From contig NZ_CP010429.1 of assembly GCF_000974425.1 (NCBI RefSeq), positions 6,030,501 through 6,094,500 of the forward strand: a stretch of 64,000 nt of DNA, given 5' to 3'. Source of the stretch: Spirosoma radiotolerans. Lineage in GTDB: Bacteria; Bacteroidota; Bacteroidia; Cytophagales; Spirosomataceae. The first letter of the stretch is position 1. Each line of letters opens with the position of its first letter. The notes below the pieces were generated by a model. The model did not search any database and had not been told where the DNA came from. It saw only the letters and a list, made by a program, of their open reading frames with translations. Positions 44,586 to 54,796 of the stretch are shown piece by piece. Made by a program: the position numbers and the translations under genes.

Positions 44586-46973
44586 ATGTTCCGCAACTAC
44601 CTCAAAATTGCCGTTCGGAGTTTAATGAAAAGTAAACTCTATTCGGGTATCAATGTCTTTGGTTTGGCACTGGGCATGGCTTGCAGCCTGCTAATTGGTC
44701 TTTGGGTAAAGGACGAATTGAGCTATGACCGTTTTCTGCCTGATGCGGAACGGATCCACTACGTGCGGGTCAATTTTCCGTACAATGGCGAAACGGTAAC
44801 GAACTTCGTAACACCCGGTCCGCTGCAGGAAGCCATAGCGCAGGATGTGCCAGAGGTAGCCGCAACGACGAAGATTAACTTCGCCAATGAGACGCTGATT
44901 AAAGTGGGCGAGAAAGCGGCCAAAGAAAAAGGCCATTATGCGAGCGACAATTTTTTTGGCGTCTTCGACTTACCGGTTATCTACGGTAATCCCAAAACGG
45001 CTTTAGCTCAAACCAACCAGATTATTATCACCCAGAAACTAGCGGAAAAGTATTTCCCGAATGGGCTGGCTTTAGGCAAAACGCTGCAACTCGACAACAA
45101 CAAATTCTACGTTGTCGGAGCCGTCATTGCCAATTTACCCACTACCTCTACGCTACAGTTTGACTGGCTGGTTAACTGGAAGCAACACCAGCAGGATTGG
45201 ATGAAAACCTGGGGCAACAATTCATTCCAGACCTTTGTCCGCCTGAAACCCAACACAACACAGGCGCAGGCAGAAGCCGCTATGGCCAGTATTTACCCTC
45301 GTTTTGCGGGAAAAAATTTCGCGACAGGGCGGCCAACCCTCCAGCCAATAACCGATCTGCATCTTTACGGTGAATACAAAAATGGACAGCCAGTGGGCGG
45401 TCGAATTGAGTATGTCCGTATATTCTCTGTTGTAGCGCTGTTTATTCTGCTCATCGCCTGCATCAACTTCATGAACCTGGCCACGGCTCGTTCGTCGGAG
45501 CGGGCCAAGGAGGTAGGTGTCCGGAAAGTGGTGGGGGCGCTGCGGTCGTCGTTGATCGGGCAGTTTATGAGCGAATCGATTATCATGAGCCTATTGGCTG
45601 TGATACTGGCGATTGGATTTGTCTGGATGCTTTTACCCACCTTCAACACCCTCTTCGAAAAGCAGCTGACGCTTGGTGCAACCGATCCGTCGCTATGGAT
45701 CAGTATTCTGGTACTGGTGCTGATTACGGGTATTCTGTCCGGTAGTTACCCAGCCTTCTTTTTATCCTCGCTCCAGCCGATCAAAATCCTGAAAGGAAAC
45801 GGAGCACCGTCACGGCTCCAGTTCGGTTCCGGTCCGGCCCTGTTCCGGCGGGTGCTAGTCGTTTTTCAGTTCTCGTTGTCCATCTTCCTGATTGTGGGTA
45901 TGTTGGCTATTGGGCGGCAGATGAATTATCTGCGCACGAAAAACCTTGGCCTCGACCGCGAGAACGTGGTGTACATCCCGCTGGAGGGTGAAATTGCCCA
46001 ACCCAAAAAGGTGGAAGCTTTCCGGCAGGAAGTGATGCGGAAGCCAACCGTAGCGTCTGCCACAACGACCATGTCGCTGCCGGTCAACGTGCAAAGTACC
46101 TCCGGCGATTTAAGATGGGCGGGAAAAGACCCCAAACTGGAAACCAGTGTGGCCTGCATGTTTGTAGGGGGCGACTTTATGCGCACCATGAACATCAAAC
46201 TAGCCGCTGGCCGTGATTTCAGCGTAGACAGCCCCGCCGATTCGGCCAATTACATCATCAATGAAGCGACGGCCAAACTGATGAGCGAATCCACGCCGGG
46301 TATGAAAAACCCAGTTGGCAAAGAGGTTACGTTCTGGATGGGCAAAGGTCAGATTATCGGGGTTATGAAAGACTTTCACCTGAACTCGCTGCATCAGGCG
46401 ATCAGCCCATTGATTCTTTGCTTCGACAGCCGGAATACGAGTTATCTGCTGGTGAAAACCCGACCCGGACAAACCCGGCAGGCCATTAGTGATCTTGAGC
46501 AACTCGCTAAGCAATTCAACCCGAATTATCCGTTCAATTACCACTTTGTGGATGAGGAGTACGAGAATCTCTACCGGAGTGAGCAACAGGTGAACACACT
46601 TGTCAACTACTTCGGTATGCTGGCGATCCTGATTTCGTGTTTGGGCCTGTTTGCGCTGGCGGCCTTCACCGCTGAACAACGGACTAAAGAAATCGGCGTA
46701 CGAAAAGTGCTGGGCGCATCGGTTGCCAATATCGTTGGGTTACTTTCCAAAGACTTTTTGAAATTAGTCCTGATTGCTCTTGTCCTGGCCACACCACTGG
46801 CGTGGTGGGCCCTTGGAAAATGGCTTGATACCTTTGTTTATCGCGCAGACCTGACCTGGTGGATTTTTGGTATAGCCGGTACGCTGGCCGTTCTGATCGC
46901 GTTCCTGACAGTGAGTTATCAAAGCATCAAAGCCGCCCTGATGAACCCGGTAACGAGTTTGCGATCAGAATAA
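44586..46973 (+). CDS. FtsX/MacB-type ABC permease 1
   Basis: A 795-residue inner-membrane permease of the double MacB plan: a helix at ~20-42 (GINVFGLALGMACSLLIGLWV), a periplasmic MacB core domain, an FtsX unit of three helices (~285-400, with ERAKEVGVRKVVGALRSSL), a second periplasmic domain and a final FtsX unit (~670-790, RTKEIGVRKVLGASVANIVGLLSKDFLKLVLIALVLATPLAWW). It ends SIKAALMNPVTSLRSE, shared by all permeases here. It probably forms part of a mechanotransmission-type exporter driven by the ATPase at 43472, from which a pseudogene separates it. Confidence 0.9.
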   Translation: MFRNYLKIAVRSLMKSKLYSGINVFGLALGMACSLLIGLWVKDELSYDRFLPDAERIHYVRVNFPYNGETVTNFVTPGPLQEAIAQDVPEVAATTKINFANETLIKVGEKAAKEKGHYASDNFFGVFDLPVIYGNPKTALAQTNQIIITQKLAEKYFPNGLALGKTLQLDNNKFYVVGAVIANLPTTSTLQFDWLVNWKQHQQDWMKTWGNNSFQTFVRLKPNTTQAQAEAAMASIYPRFAGKNFATGRPTLQPITDLHLYGEYKNGQPVGGRIEYVRIFSVVALFILLIACINFMNLATARSSERAKEVGVRKVVGALRSSLIGQFMSESIIMSLLAVILAIGFVWMLLPTFNTLFEKQLTLGATDPSLWISILVLVLITGILSGSYPAFFLSSLQPIKILKGNGAPSRLQFGSGPALFRRVLVVFQFSLSIFLIVGMLAIGRQMNYLRTKNLGLDRENVVYIPLEGEIAQPKKVEAFRQEVMRKPTVASATTTMSLPVNVQSTSGDLRWAGKDPKLETSVACMFVGGDFMRTMNIKLAAGRDFSVDSPADSANYIINEATAKLMSESTPGMKNPVGKEVTFWMGKGQIIGVMKDFHLNSLHQAISPLILCFDSRNTSYLLVKTRPGQTRQAISDLEQLAKQFNPNYPFNYHFVDEEYENLYRSEQQVNTLVNYFGMLAILISCLGLFALAAFTAEQRTKEIGVRKVLGASVANIVGLLSKDFLKLVLIALVLATPLAWWALGKWLDTFVYRADLTWWIFGIAGTLAVLIAFLTVSYQSIKAALMNPVTSLRSE

Positions 46974-46993
46974 TATTGTCTGTCATCGTCGTC

Positions 46994-47083
46994 GTAGAGC
47001 CGCAAGTATGCGGCTCATATGCGTCAGCAATTTATACGTAACAAACCATCCTTCTGTAGAGCCGCCTACTTGCGGCTCTACAG
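46994..47083. repeat. hairpin pair of GTAGAGCCGC words
   Basis: GTAGAGCCGCAAGTATGCGGCTC and, after an AT-rich spacer, CTGTAGAGCCGCCTAC/TTGCGGCTCTACAG form two hairpins and together an inverted repeat. It lies between permeases 1 and 2. The sequence family differs from the GAGGCT elements. Confidence 0.8.
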
Positions 47084-47120
47084 AAGGAATTCATTTTAAA
47101 CAAATTTAGCAGGAACACTC

Positions 47121-49538
47121 ATGTTCAGCAATTACCTCAAAATTGCCCTACGTACTCTCTGGAAACACCGTACGCACACGCTGATCAACATCGTTGGGTT
47201 GTCGGTAGCGTTTGGTACATGTGTGTTGCTTTTTTTGACCGCTACGTTTGAGTTCTCCTACGACTCGTTCCATGCGGATGCCGACCGAATATTCCGGCTC
47301 AACTTTCTCTCCTCCAACCGCGATGGCACAGCCGACAAAGGGGCGACCATGCCCTACCCGATTTCACCGGCCCTGAAAGCTGAGTTTCCAGAGGTTGACG
47401 GTGTTACCCGCTTTTTCGACCGAAGTGCGAGCGTTCGGCGGGGCGGCCAAACGTTTGGCAAAGATGTCAGAATGGTCGATCCTGATTTCCTGCGCATGTT
47501 CACGTTCCCGTTTCAGAAGGGTAATCCTAAAACGGCAATGAATAGCCTGAGCGACATTGTCATTAGCGAAAAAATGGCGCAGGACGTTTTCGGAAAAGAA
47601 GATCCCATTGGGAAACCGCTTCAGCTGCGGTTGAACGACAACTGGCAGGCTTTTATCGTGACGGGTGTCATGAGCAATGCGCCCAAAAATTCCACCTTCG
47701 ATTTCGATGCGTTGATTCGCAGTGACAATGCTTCGGATTATCAGGAAAACAAAACCCGCTGGGACCACGGCAATCATGATGTGTATATCAAGCTGAAAGC
47801 CGGAACCGATCCGCAAACGCTCCAGCGTCGGACGCAGGCCTTTATAGAAAAATATTTTGCCCAGGAAATTAAAGATCAGCAGAAGCAGGGCTACCCCAAA
47901 AATGAATTGGGCTTTCAGAAAAGCCTGCTGCTGGAACCCCTGCGGGAGGTCCATTTCAATACGGAAACGACACATGGCCAGGGCATTAGCCGGGCTTATG
48001 TGTACACACTATTGCTGGTTGGCTTGTTTATATTAGCCATTGCCTGTATCAATTTTATTAACCTGACCATTGCCCAATCGCTCTCGCGGGCTCGGGAAGT
48101 GGGCGTCCGCAAATCGCTGGGCGCCAGGCGGGGGCAGTTGTTCGGGCAGATCTGGGGCGAAACACTGTTGCTCTGCCTGACCGCTCTTTTCATTGGTCTG
48201 GGGCTAGCTTATGCGAGTTTGCCTACGTTTAACCGACTCTTCCGAAGCCATCTGGCGCTGACCGACTTCCTGAATACAAGTACGTTACTGGCAACGGGAT
48301 TGGGCTTTTTGCTTATTTCGCTGATAGCCGGGGGTTACCCATCCTGGTTTGTGACGCGTTTCAATGCCGTGGAGGTACTGAAAGGCCGCGTGAAAGTGAG
48401 TCGGCCCGGCTTGTTACGTAATTCACTTATTGTGAGCCAGTTTACGATTGCCTGTCTGCTCATTGTTTGCACCATCATCGTTCACCAGCAAATTGCCTAC
48501 CTGCAGCAGAAACCCATGGGGCTGGCCAAAGAACAGGTGGTCAGTATTCCGGTAGGGGGCGAACTTAACGGCGAAGTAGCCCTGAAAGCCATGCGCGACC
48601 GGCTGGCCAACCAACCCAACATTACCGCCGTATCGGGGTCGGGTGTGAACATTGGCGCGGGCCTGGATAATAGTTCGTTCCGGATGGTATTCGGTTTTCT
48701 TTACGGCAAACGCGATATCACCTGCGACTGGTTACGAATAGACACCGATTACCTGAAAACAATGGGCATTAAACTGGTGCAGGGCCGTGATTTCAGCACC
48801 GACTTCAGCACCGATACGAGTTCAGCCGTGCTGATTACGCAAAGCATGGCAAAGGCATTGGGCGAAGCCAATCCCGTTGGCAAGTACATTAAGCCCGACA
48901 ACAAATCGTTTCAGATCGTTGGCGTCGTCTCGGACTTCAACCTGTATTCGTTGCATCAGAAAGCCAAACCGATTGCCCTGCAGATGCAGTCAAAAAACCC
49001 AATCCAGTATATTCTGGTCCGCGTCAATCCGCAAAACCTGATGGGCGCGATGGACATCATCAAGAGCGCCTGGAAAACGATTGCCCCCAAGCAGGAATTC
49101 ATCGGGTCATTTCTGGATGAAAACACCGAGCGCTGGTATAAAAAGGAACAGCGGCTGGCAACCATCTTCTCCTCGGCAGCTGGCATTGCCATCTTGCTGT
49201 CTTGTATGGGTTTGTTTTCCATCGCCCTGATCTCGATTCAGCAGCGGACCAAAGAGATTGGCGTTCGCAAAGTGCTGGGTGCCAGCATACCTAACCTTGT
49301 GGTCTTGATCTCCAAAGATTTCCTGAAGCTGGTTGTGGTTGCTATTGTTATAGCCAGCCCAATTGCCTGGTATGCCATGAACACCTGGCTGGCCGACTTC
49401 GCCTATAAAATTGACATTGCGTGGTGGGTATTTGCGCTGGCGGGTTTACTGGCCATGGGCATTGCGTTTGTAACGGTGAGTTTCCAAAGCATAAAAGCCG
49501 CCCTCATGAATCCAGTGAAGAGTTTACGAAGCGAGTAA
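47121..49538 (+). CDS. FtsX/MacB-type ABC permease 2
   Basis: An 805-residue permease of the same plan as the one at 44586: N-terminal helix HTLINIVGLSVAFGTCVLLFL, first periplasmic domain, FtsX unit with LSRAREVGVRKSLGARRGQLFG, second periplasmic domain and a last unit QRTKEIGVRKVLGASIPNLVVLISKDFLKL ending SIKAALMNPVKSLRSE. The last 80 nt including a few bases past the stop are almost identical to those of permease 3 (one mismatch), far above what the protein requires, suggesting gene conversion or recent duplication. Confidence 0.9.
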   Translation: MFSNYLKIALRTLWKHRTHTLINIVGLSVAFGTCVLLFLTATFEFSYDSFHADADRIFRLNFLSSNRDGTADKGATMPYPISPALKAEFPEVDGVTRFFDRSASVRRGGQTFGKDVRMVDPDFLRMFTFPFQKGNPKTAMNSLSDIVISEKMAQDVFGKEDPIGKPLQLRLNDNWQAFIVTGVMSNAPKNSTFDFDALIRSDNASDYQENKTRWDHGNHDVYIKLKAGTDPQTLQRRTQAFIEKYFAQEIKDQQKQGYPKNELGFQKSLLLEPLREVHFNTETTHGQGISRAYVYTLLLVGLFILAIACINFINLTIAQSLSRAREVGVRKSLGARRGQLFGQIWGETLLLCLTALFIGLGLAYASLPTFNRLFRSHLALTDFLNTSTLLATGLGFLLISLIAGGYPSWFVTRFNAVEVLKGRVKVSRPGLLRNSLIVSQFTIACLLIVCTIIVHQQIAYLQQKPMGLAKEQVVSIPVGGELNGEVALKAMRDRLANQPNITAVSGSGVNIGAGLDNSSFRMVFGFLYGKRDITCDWLRIDTDYLKTMGIKLVQGRDFSTDFSTDTSSAVLITQSMAKALGEANPVGKYIKPDNKSFQIVGVVSDFNLYSLHQKAKPIALQMQSKNPIQYILVRVNPQNLMGAMDIIKSAWKTIAPKQEFIGSFLDENTERWYKKEQRLATIFSSAAGIAILLSCMGLFSIALISIQQRTKEIGVRKVLGASIPNLVVLISKDFLKLVVVAIVIASPIAWYAMNTWLADFAYKIDIAWWVFALAGLLAMGIAFVTVSFQSIKAALMNPVKSLRSE

Positions 49539-49548
49539 TGTCGTATTG

Positions 49549-49578
49549 GATGGCACGAGGCTCGGGCCTCGCGCTATC
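49549..49578. repeat. REP-like hairpin between permeases 2 and 3
   Basis: GATGGCACGAGGCTC-GGGCCTCGCGCTATC: single copy of the unit that forms the arms of the composite elements. It lies 14 bp before the start of permease 3. Confidence 0.75.
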
Positions 49579-49591
49579 AAAGCCCAAAAGT

Positions 49592-51994
49592 ATGATCCAG
49601 AACTACCTCCGAATTGCGGTTCGAAACTTGTGGAGAAACAAGGTTTTCTCCAGCATCAATATTGTTGGGCTGGCCGTAGGTCTGGCCTCGTGCCTATTGC
49701 TGTTCATGTACATCACCCATGAACTGAGCTACGACGATTTTCAGCAGAAAGCCGACCGAATTGTGCGCGTAACCATGGAGTACAGCATGGAGGGTAAGGT
49801 CGCCAAAATCCCGCAAACGGGTACCAAAGTCGTGAAAGAATTTGGGCGGCAGTTTCCCGAAATAGAATCGGGCGTGCGGCTCATTAACCGGGATGGAGTT
49901 GTCAATACCGGCGACCGGCAGTTCAGCGAAAAACGGATCGTCTTCGCCGATTCGGCTTTCTTTACCCTGTTTTCATTCCCGCTCCTGAAAGGCAATGCCC
50001 AAACGGCACTGGCTGCCCCAAACCTAGTTGTGCTGTCGGAGAGCACAGCCCGCAAATACTTCGGCGACGAGAATCCGGTGGGTAAAACGATTCGCATCAA
50101 TACGGGCGGGTCGTTTCGGGATTATGCCGTTACGGGCGTTGTGAAAGACAGTCCCGCTAATTCGCAGATCAAATACGACCTGCTGACGTCGTTTCTAACG
50201 CTGCCCGCAGCAAAAAACGAAGAGTGGTTCTCGTCCAATTACGCCACTTATCTACTGCTTCGTAAACCCGAAGCCATGACCCCTTTACAGGCCAAAATTC
50301 CGGGCTTCATGAAAACACAGTTCGGGAAAGAGGAAATGTCGGCGGGGGGTTACCTGACGTATAATCTGGAGCCGCTGCGTCGGGTGCATTTGTATTCGCA
50401 GGTTGAGGGCAGCTTCGAACCCAACGGCGACCTGACCTACATCTATATTTTCGGGTCGATAGCTCTGCTCATTCTGCTGATTGCCTGCGTCAACTACGTC
50501 AATCTGGCTACCTCGCGGGCGGTGGAGCGCGCGCAGGAAGTGGGCGTACGGAAAGTGATGGGTGCCATGCGCGGGCAACTCTTCGGGCAGTTCATTGGCG
50601 AATCGGTGATTGTTACGTCCATTGCGCTGGTGCTGGCCTTGTTGCTGGCGGCATTGGCGTTGCCGGTATTCAACGACCTGTCGGACCGGCAGTTTTCAGT
50701 TAGCAGTTGGTTCGAACCCCGCAACCTCCTGCTTCTGGTAGGTATTGGCCTGGTTGTCAGCTTGATCGCAGGCAGTTATCCGGCCCTGGTACTGACGCGG
50801 TTTGAGCCGGTACGCGTCCTGAAAGGGCATCTGAAAACCGCTGGAGCGGGTCAGTTTCGGCGGGCGCTGATTGTCTTTCAGTTTGCCATTACCGCCTTCC
50901 TCATCATCAGCACCTTGCTGGTTCGCAACCAGTTGGCCTTTGTGCAACAAAAGAAATTAGGCTACAGCAAAGACCATGTGCTGATGCTTCCCGTTGATAA
51001 GCAGGTCAATGAGAAAATAGCGGCCATAAAAAGTGAGTTCCGGCAAAATGCGGATGTTCAACATGTATCACTGGCATCTGATTCGCCGGTATTTGTGGAA
51101 GGCGGGTATGGGATGCGCAGTGCTAACATGGCGGCCGATCAGCGGAAAATGGTAGCCGGACTGACCATCGATGAAGATTACGTACCCACGATGGGTTTAC
51201 AACTGATTGCGGGCAGCAACCTGAATGCCGCCGACATGGACCGTATCTCGCGCACGGATAATGACAGCCTCACCCGAAGTCGGTTTATTCTCAACGAGGC
51301 CGCCGTAAAAGAACTTGGCTGGACACCCCAGCAAGCCATTGGTCAGTGGCTGGATATGAATGGGCGACTGGGCGAAATAAAAGGCGTTGTGGCCGATTTT
51401 CACTTCGCGTCGATGAAGCAGAAAATTGGCCCACTGGTTCTTTTTCCGCAGAATGGCGGTGAGATTCTGCTGGTTAAACTATCGGGCAGTCAGTTGCCCA
51501 ACACGCTCCGATTTCTGGAAAGCAAATGGCGGACACTCATCCCCGACCGGCCCTTTTCCTACGAATTTATGGATGAAGAGTTCAGCAAGCTCTACGCTGC
51601 CGAAACAAGAACCGGACTCATTTTTAGCATTTTTTCGTTCCTATCCATCTTTCTGGCCTGCCTGGGCCTGTTTGGCTTATCGGCCTATACAACGGCGCAG
51701 CGCACCAAAGAGATTGGCGTTCGGAAAGTGCTCGGCGCCAGTGTCTTCAGTATTGTTGGTTTACTCTCTAAAGACTTTTTAAAGCTCGTTCTGATTGCGC
51801 TTTTAGTGGCTTCTCCCCTTGCCTGGTACGCCATGAGCCAGTGGCTGAACGACTTCGCCTACAAAATCAACATCGAGTGGTGGGTTTTTGCGATGGCGGG
51901 GTTACTGGCTGTGGGCATCGCGTTTGTAACGGTGAGTTTCCAAAGCATAAAAGCCGCCCTCATGAATCCGGTGAAGAGTTTACGAAGCGAGTAA
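49592..51994 (+). CDS. FtsX/MacB-type ABC permease 3
   Basis: ATG 49592 (MIQNYLRIAVRNLWRNKVFS) is chosen because it matches the start of the other permeases; the longer frame from 49421 overlaps permease 2 by 118 nt. The 800-residue protein has the same two-domain plan with ERAQEVGVRKVMGAMRGQLFG and QRTKEIGVRKVLGASVFSIVGLLSKDFLKL. It has high nucleotide identity with permease 2 around its 3' end and is separated from it by one REP-like hairpin. Probably co-transcribed with its neighbours. Confidence 0.9.
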   Translation: MIQNYLRIAVRNLWRNKVFSSINIVGLAVGLASCLLLFMYITHELSYDDFQQKADRIVRVTMEYSMEGKVAKIPQTGTKVVKEFGRQFPEIESGVRLINRDGVVNTGDRQFSEKRIVFADSAFFTLFSFPLLKGNAQTALAAPNLVVLSESTARKYFGDENPVGKTIRINTGGSFRDYAVTGVVKDSPANSQIKYDLLTSFLTLPAAKNEEWFSSNYATYLLLRKPEAMTPLQAKIPGFMKTQFGKEEMSAGGYLTYNLEPLRRVHLYSQVEGSFEPNGDLTYIYIFGSIALLILLIACVNYVNLATSRAVERAQEVGVRKVMGAMRGQLFGQFIGESVIVTSIALVLALLLAALALPVFNDLSDRQFSVSSWFEPRNLLLLVGIGLVVSLIAGSYPALVLTRFEPVRVLKGHLKTAGAGQFRRALIVFQFAITAFLIISTLLVRNQLAFVQQKKLGYSKDHVLMLPVDKQVNEKIAAIKSEFRQNADVQHVSLASDSPVFVEGGYGMRSANMAADQRKMVAGLTIDEDYVPTMGLQLIAGSNLNAADMDRISRTDNDSLTRSRFILNEAAVKELGWTPQQAIGQWLDMNGRLGEIKGVVADFHFASMKQKIGPLVLFPQNGGEILLVKLSGSQLPNTLRFLESKWRTLIPDRPFSYEFMDEEFSKLYAAETRTGLIFSIFSFLSIFLACLGLFGLSAYTTAQRTKEIGVRKVLGASVFSIVGLLSKDFLKLVLIALLVASPLAWYAMSQWLNDFAYKINIEWWVFAMAGLLAVGIAFVTVSFQSIKAALMNPVKSLRSE

Positions 51995-52003
51995 TGTCGA
52001 CGC

Positions 52004-52129
52004 GATGGCGCAAGACTCGGGCCTTGTGTCTACTATTTTCCGGCCTCTGGCCGGTATGCAACTAAGTTATTTATAATACCGGCCAGAGGCCGGAAAATAA
52101 TAGACATAAGGCTAGAGCCTTGCGCCATC
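52004..52129. repeat. 126-bp composite REP/BIME-like inverted repeat
   Basis: Outer arms GATGGCGCAAGACTC and GAGCCTTGCGCCATC; inner palindromes CCGGCCTCTGGCCGG and CCGGCCAGAGGCCGG next to TATTTT/AAAATAATA. It has the same architecture as 3115-3249, with an AT-rich centre, and starts 9 bp after the permease 3 stop. Confidence 0.85.
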
Positions 52130-52182
52130 AAGATGAACAGGTCCCGTATTTAACTCTTGACCAGTGCGGTTGCACTCTTTAT

Positions 52183-54621
52183 ATGTTACATAACTACCTT
52201 AAAATTGCGCTTCGGAATCTGGCCAAACATAAAGCCAACACAGCTATCAACATAGCCGGTTTAGCCATCGGTATGGCTTGCTGTCTGCTCATTGTGCTCT
52301 ACGTGGCCGACGAACTGAGTTACGATCAGCACTGGTCGAACGGCGAGCGTGTCTACCGTATGGCGCTTGAGCGCCGGTATCCGGGCCGCAGTACTAAATA
52401 CGCCGTTATTCCCCCTTCGTACGCGCAATCGGTCAAGAAAGAAATTCCTGAAATCGAGCAGACTACCCGTGTATTTAGTTTTGGCAATAACAACGACCCG
52501 GTTCTCTTTAAGATTGACGGCCGCACGGTTGAAGAGCGGGGTGTACAAGGTGTCGATTCGACCTTTTTCCAGGTCTTTCAGGTGCCTTTTCTGCGTGGCC
52601 AGGCCGAGCGGGCACTGACCCGCCCCAACACGGTTGTACTGACCCAAAGCACCGCGGCTCGCTTATTCGGGTCTGCCAATCCAGTAGGCAAAGTGCTGGA
52701 AATCGTGCAGGGGCCGAAGCTGGAGGTGACAGGCATTTGTGCCGATCCAGTCCATAATACTCATTTCACATTTAATTTTCTGGTATCGGCGCGGGGACCG
52801 GAACCCGAACAGCCCAATCATATTGGTTTCTCGGCTTACACCTATTTACTGCTGAAACCGAATACCAGCCCCGAAACGGTTGAGGCCAAATTGCCTGCCG
52901 TAGTCGAAAAATACGCAGCAGGCGAAGTAGAGCGTACATTTGGGGTTTCTTACCGTGACTATATAAAGGCGGGCAACGGCTATTTCTATTTTCTCCAGCC
53001 ACTGCGCAGTATTCACCTCGATTCGCACCTCGAAGTTGAACAACAGGCCAACGGTAGCCGCTCACTGGTTTCTATCTTCTCCATTATTGCGGCTTTCGTG
53101 TTGCTGATTGCCTGCATCAATTTCATGAATCTATCTACGGCCCGTTCGTCGGAGCGGGCGCGGGAGGTAGGCATTCGTAAATCGCTTGGTTCGACAACTA
53201 ATCAACTTGCGGCTCAATTTCTGACCGAATCGGTTCTGCTTAGCTTGTTTAGCCTGATCGTGGCTTTAGTGCTGGTTGTTACCTTACTGGCTCCATTCAA
53301 TACATTGGCGGGCAAAGCTCTTACCCTGCTGTCGCTGGTACGCTGGCAAACGCTGCCGTTGTTATTTGGAGGAGCCATTGCCGTTGGCCTGCTGGCGGGC
53401 AGCTATCCGGCGGGTGTACTCTCGGCCTTCGAGCCAATTAAAGTCCTGAAAGGTAAGTTTTCTTCCACCCGACAGGGCCATTTGTTACGGAATGGACTGG
53501 TGGTCTTTCAGTTTGCCATATCTGTGCTACTGATCGTGAGTACGATTGTCGTATTCAGTCAACTGGCGTTTATTCAGCAGAAAGAGTTAGGCTTCACGAA
53601 AGAATCGGTTCTTAAGCTAAAGGGTGCCGGATTTCTGGATAAAAACACAGAAGCCTTTAAGCAGGAGATTACTAAACTGGCTGGCGTTGCCAGCGTGGGA
53701 GGAACGAGCAGCGCCCCCGGCGAAGAAGGATTTTTCGGGATTACCTTCCGAAAAAATGGCGAGAATGAAACCATTACGGGCAAAGGGTGCGTGGTTGATG
53801 AACAATACCTGCAAACATTACGGATGAGTATGCTGGCCGGGCGCCCGTTTACCCGCCAGTTCGACGATTCGCTGTCGGTGATTCTCAATGAGGAAGCAGC
53901 CCGCCAAATAGGGCTGACAGATCCCGTTGGCAAGCAAATTACCAGTCCCGATAATTTTTCAACTCGGGGTGGTCCGCCTGTCACTTACACCATCGTCGGC
54001 GTCGTCCAAAATTTTCATTTTGGCTCACTGCACGAGCGCATCAGTCCGCTGTTTATCCTGAATGACCGGCTTTTCCGTCGGGTCGACAATGAGCTGGCGG
54101 TACGGATACAGGCCGATGCGCCAGCCTCCGTCGTCAGCCAGATCGAACGCGTCTGGAAGCAATACCTACCCGATCAACCCTTTCATTACTCGTACCTCGA
54201 CGCTGACTGGAGCGCCTTGTACAAGTCGGAGCAGGTCGCCCAACGAATTTTTGGGGTGTTTGCCTTGTTGGCGATCTTTATCGCCTGCATGGGTCTGCTG
54301 GGGCTTGCTATGTACGTGATCCGCCTTCGGACAAAAGAGATTGGGATTCGAAAAACGCTTGGCGCGTCCATACCCGGTCTGGTGGCGCTGCTCTCCAAAG
54401 ACTTCCTGAAACTTGTCCTGATGGCCATCATCATTGCGTCGCCTGTTGCGTGGTATGCCATGGATCGCTGGCTGCAGGATTTCGCCTACCGAATCGACAT
54501 TGAATGGTGGGTTTTCGTGGTAGCCGGTTTCCTGGCAATCGGTATTGCCGTACTCACGGTGAGCTTCCAAAGCATCAAGGCGGCCCTGATGAATCCGATC
54601 AAAAGTTTACGATCGGAATAA
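52183..54621 (+). CDS. FtsX/MacB-type ABC permease 4
   Basis: ATG 52183 (MLHNYLKIALRNLAKHKANTAIN) matches the family; the longer frame starts within the repeat. The 812-residue protein has the usual plan, with ERAREVGIRKSLGSTTNQLAAQF and RTKEIGIRKTLGASIPGLVALLSKDFLKLVLMAIIIASPVAWYAMDRW. It ends SIKAALMNPIKSLRSE. It closes the first group of four permeases; a SnoaL-like and a DUF4249 gene separate it from the second group. Confidence 0.9.
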   Translation: MLHNYLKIALRNLAKHKANTAINIAGLAIGMACCLLIVLYVADELSYDQHWSNGERVYRMALERRYPGRSTKYAVIPPSYAQSVKKEIPEIEQTTRVFSFGNNNDPVLFKIDGRTVEERGVQGVDSTFFQVFQVPFLRGQAERALTRPNTVVLTQSTAARLFGSANPVGKVLEIVQGPKLEVTGICADPVHNTHFTFNFLVSARGPEPEQPNHIGFSAYTYLLLKPNTSPETVEAKLPAVVEKYAAGEVERTFGVSYRDYIKAGNGYFYFLQPLRSIHLDSHLEVEQQANGSRSLVSIFSIIAAFVLLIACINFMNLSTARSSERAREVGIRKSLGSTTNQLAAQFLTESVLLSLFSLIVALVLVVTLLAPFNTLAGKALTLLSLVRWQTLPLLFGGAIAVGLLAGSYPAGVLSAFEPIKVLKGKFSSTRQGHLLRNGLVVFQFAISVLLIVSTIVVFSQLAFIQQKELGFTKESVLKLKGAGFLDKNTEAFKQEITKLAGVASVGGTSSAPGEEGFFGITFRKNGENETITGKGCVVDEQYLQTLRMSMLAGRPFTRQFDDSLSVILNEEAARQIGLTDPVGKQITSPDNFSTRGGPPVTYTIVGVVQNFHFGSLHERISPLFILNDRLFRRVDNELAVRIQADAPASVVSQIERVWKQYLPDQPFHYSYLDADWSALYKSEQVAQRIFGVFALLAIFIACMGLLGLAMYVIRLRTKEIGIRKTLGASIPGLVALLSKDFLKLVLMAIIIASPVAWYAMDRWLQDFAYRIDIEWWVFVVAGFLAIGIAVLTVSFQSIKAALMNPIKSLRSE

Positions 54622-54796
54622 AGACAGACCCGGCGTTCATGCGTATCTGAACCGCAAGACCACGTCTAGAACAACTTAGCCGTTGTAGTCTTCTCAAGAA
54701 AACCTGTCAAAATCTCAATCGATACCGACGCTCAACCGATGAAAACCTGGCTTAGCTTTGACTCATTCAATCCTGTCTCAAACCGTTTACTAAGCC

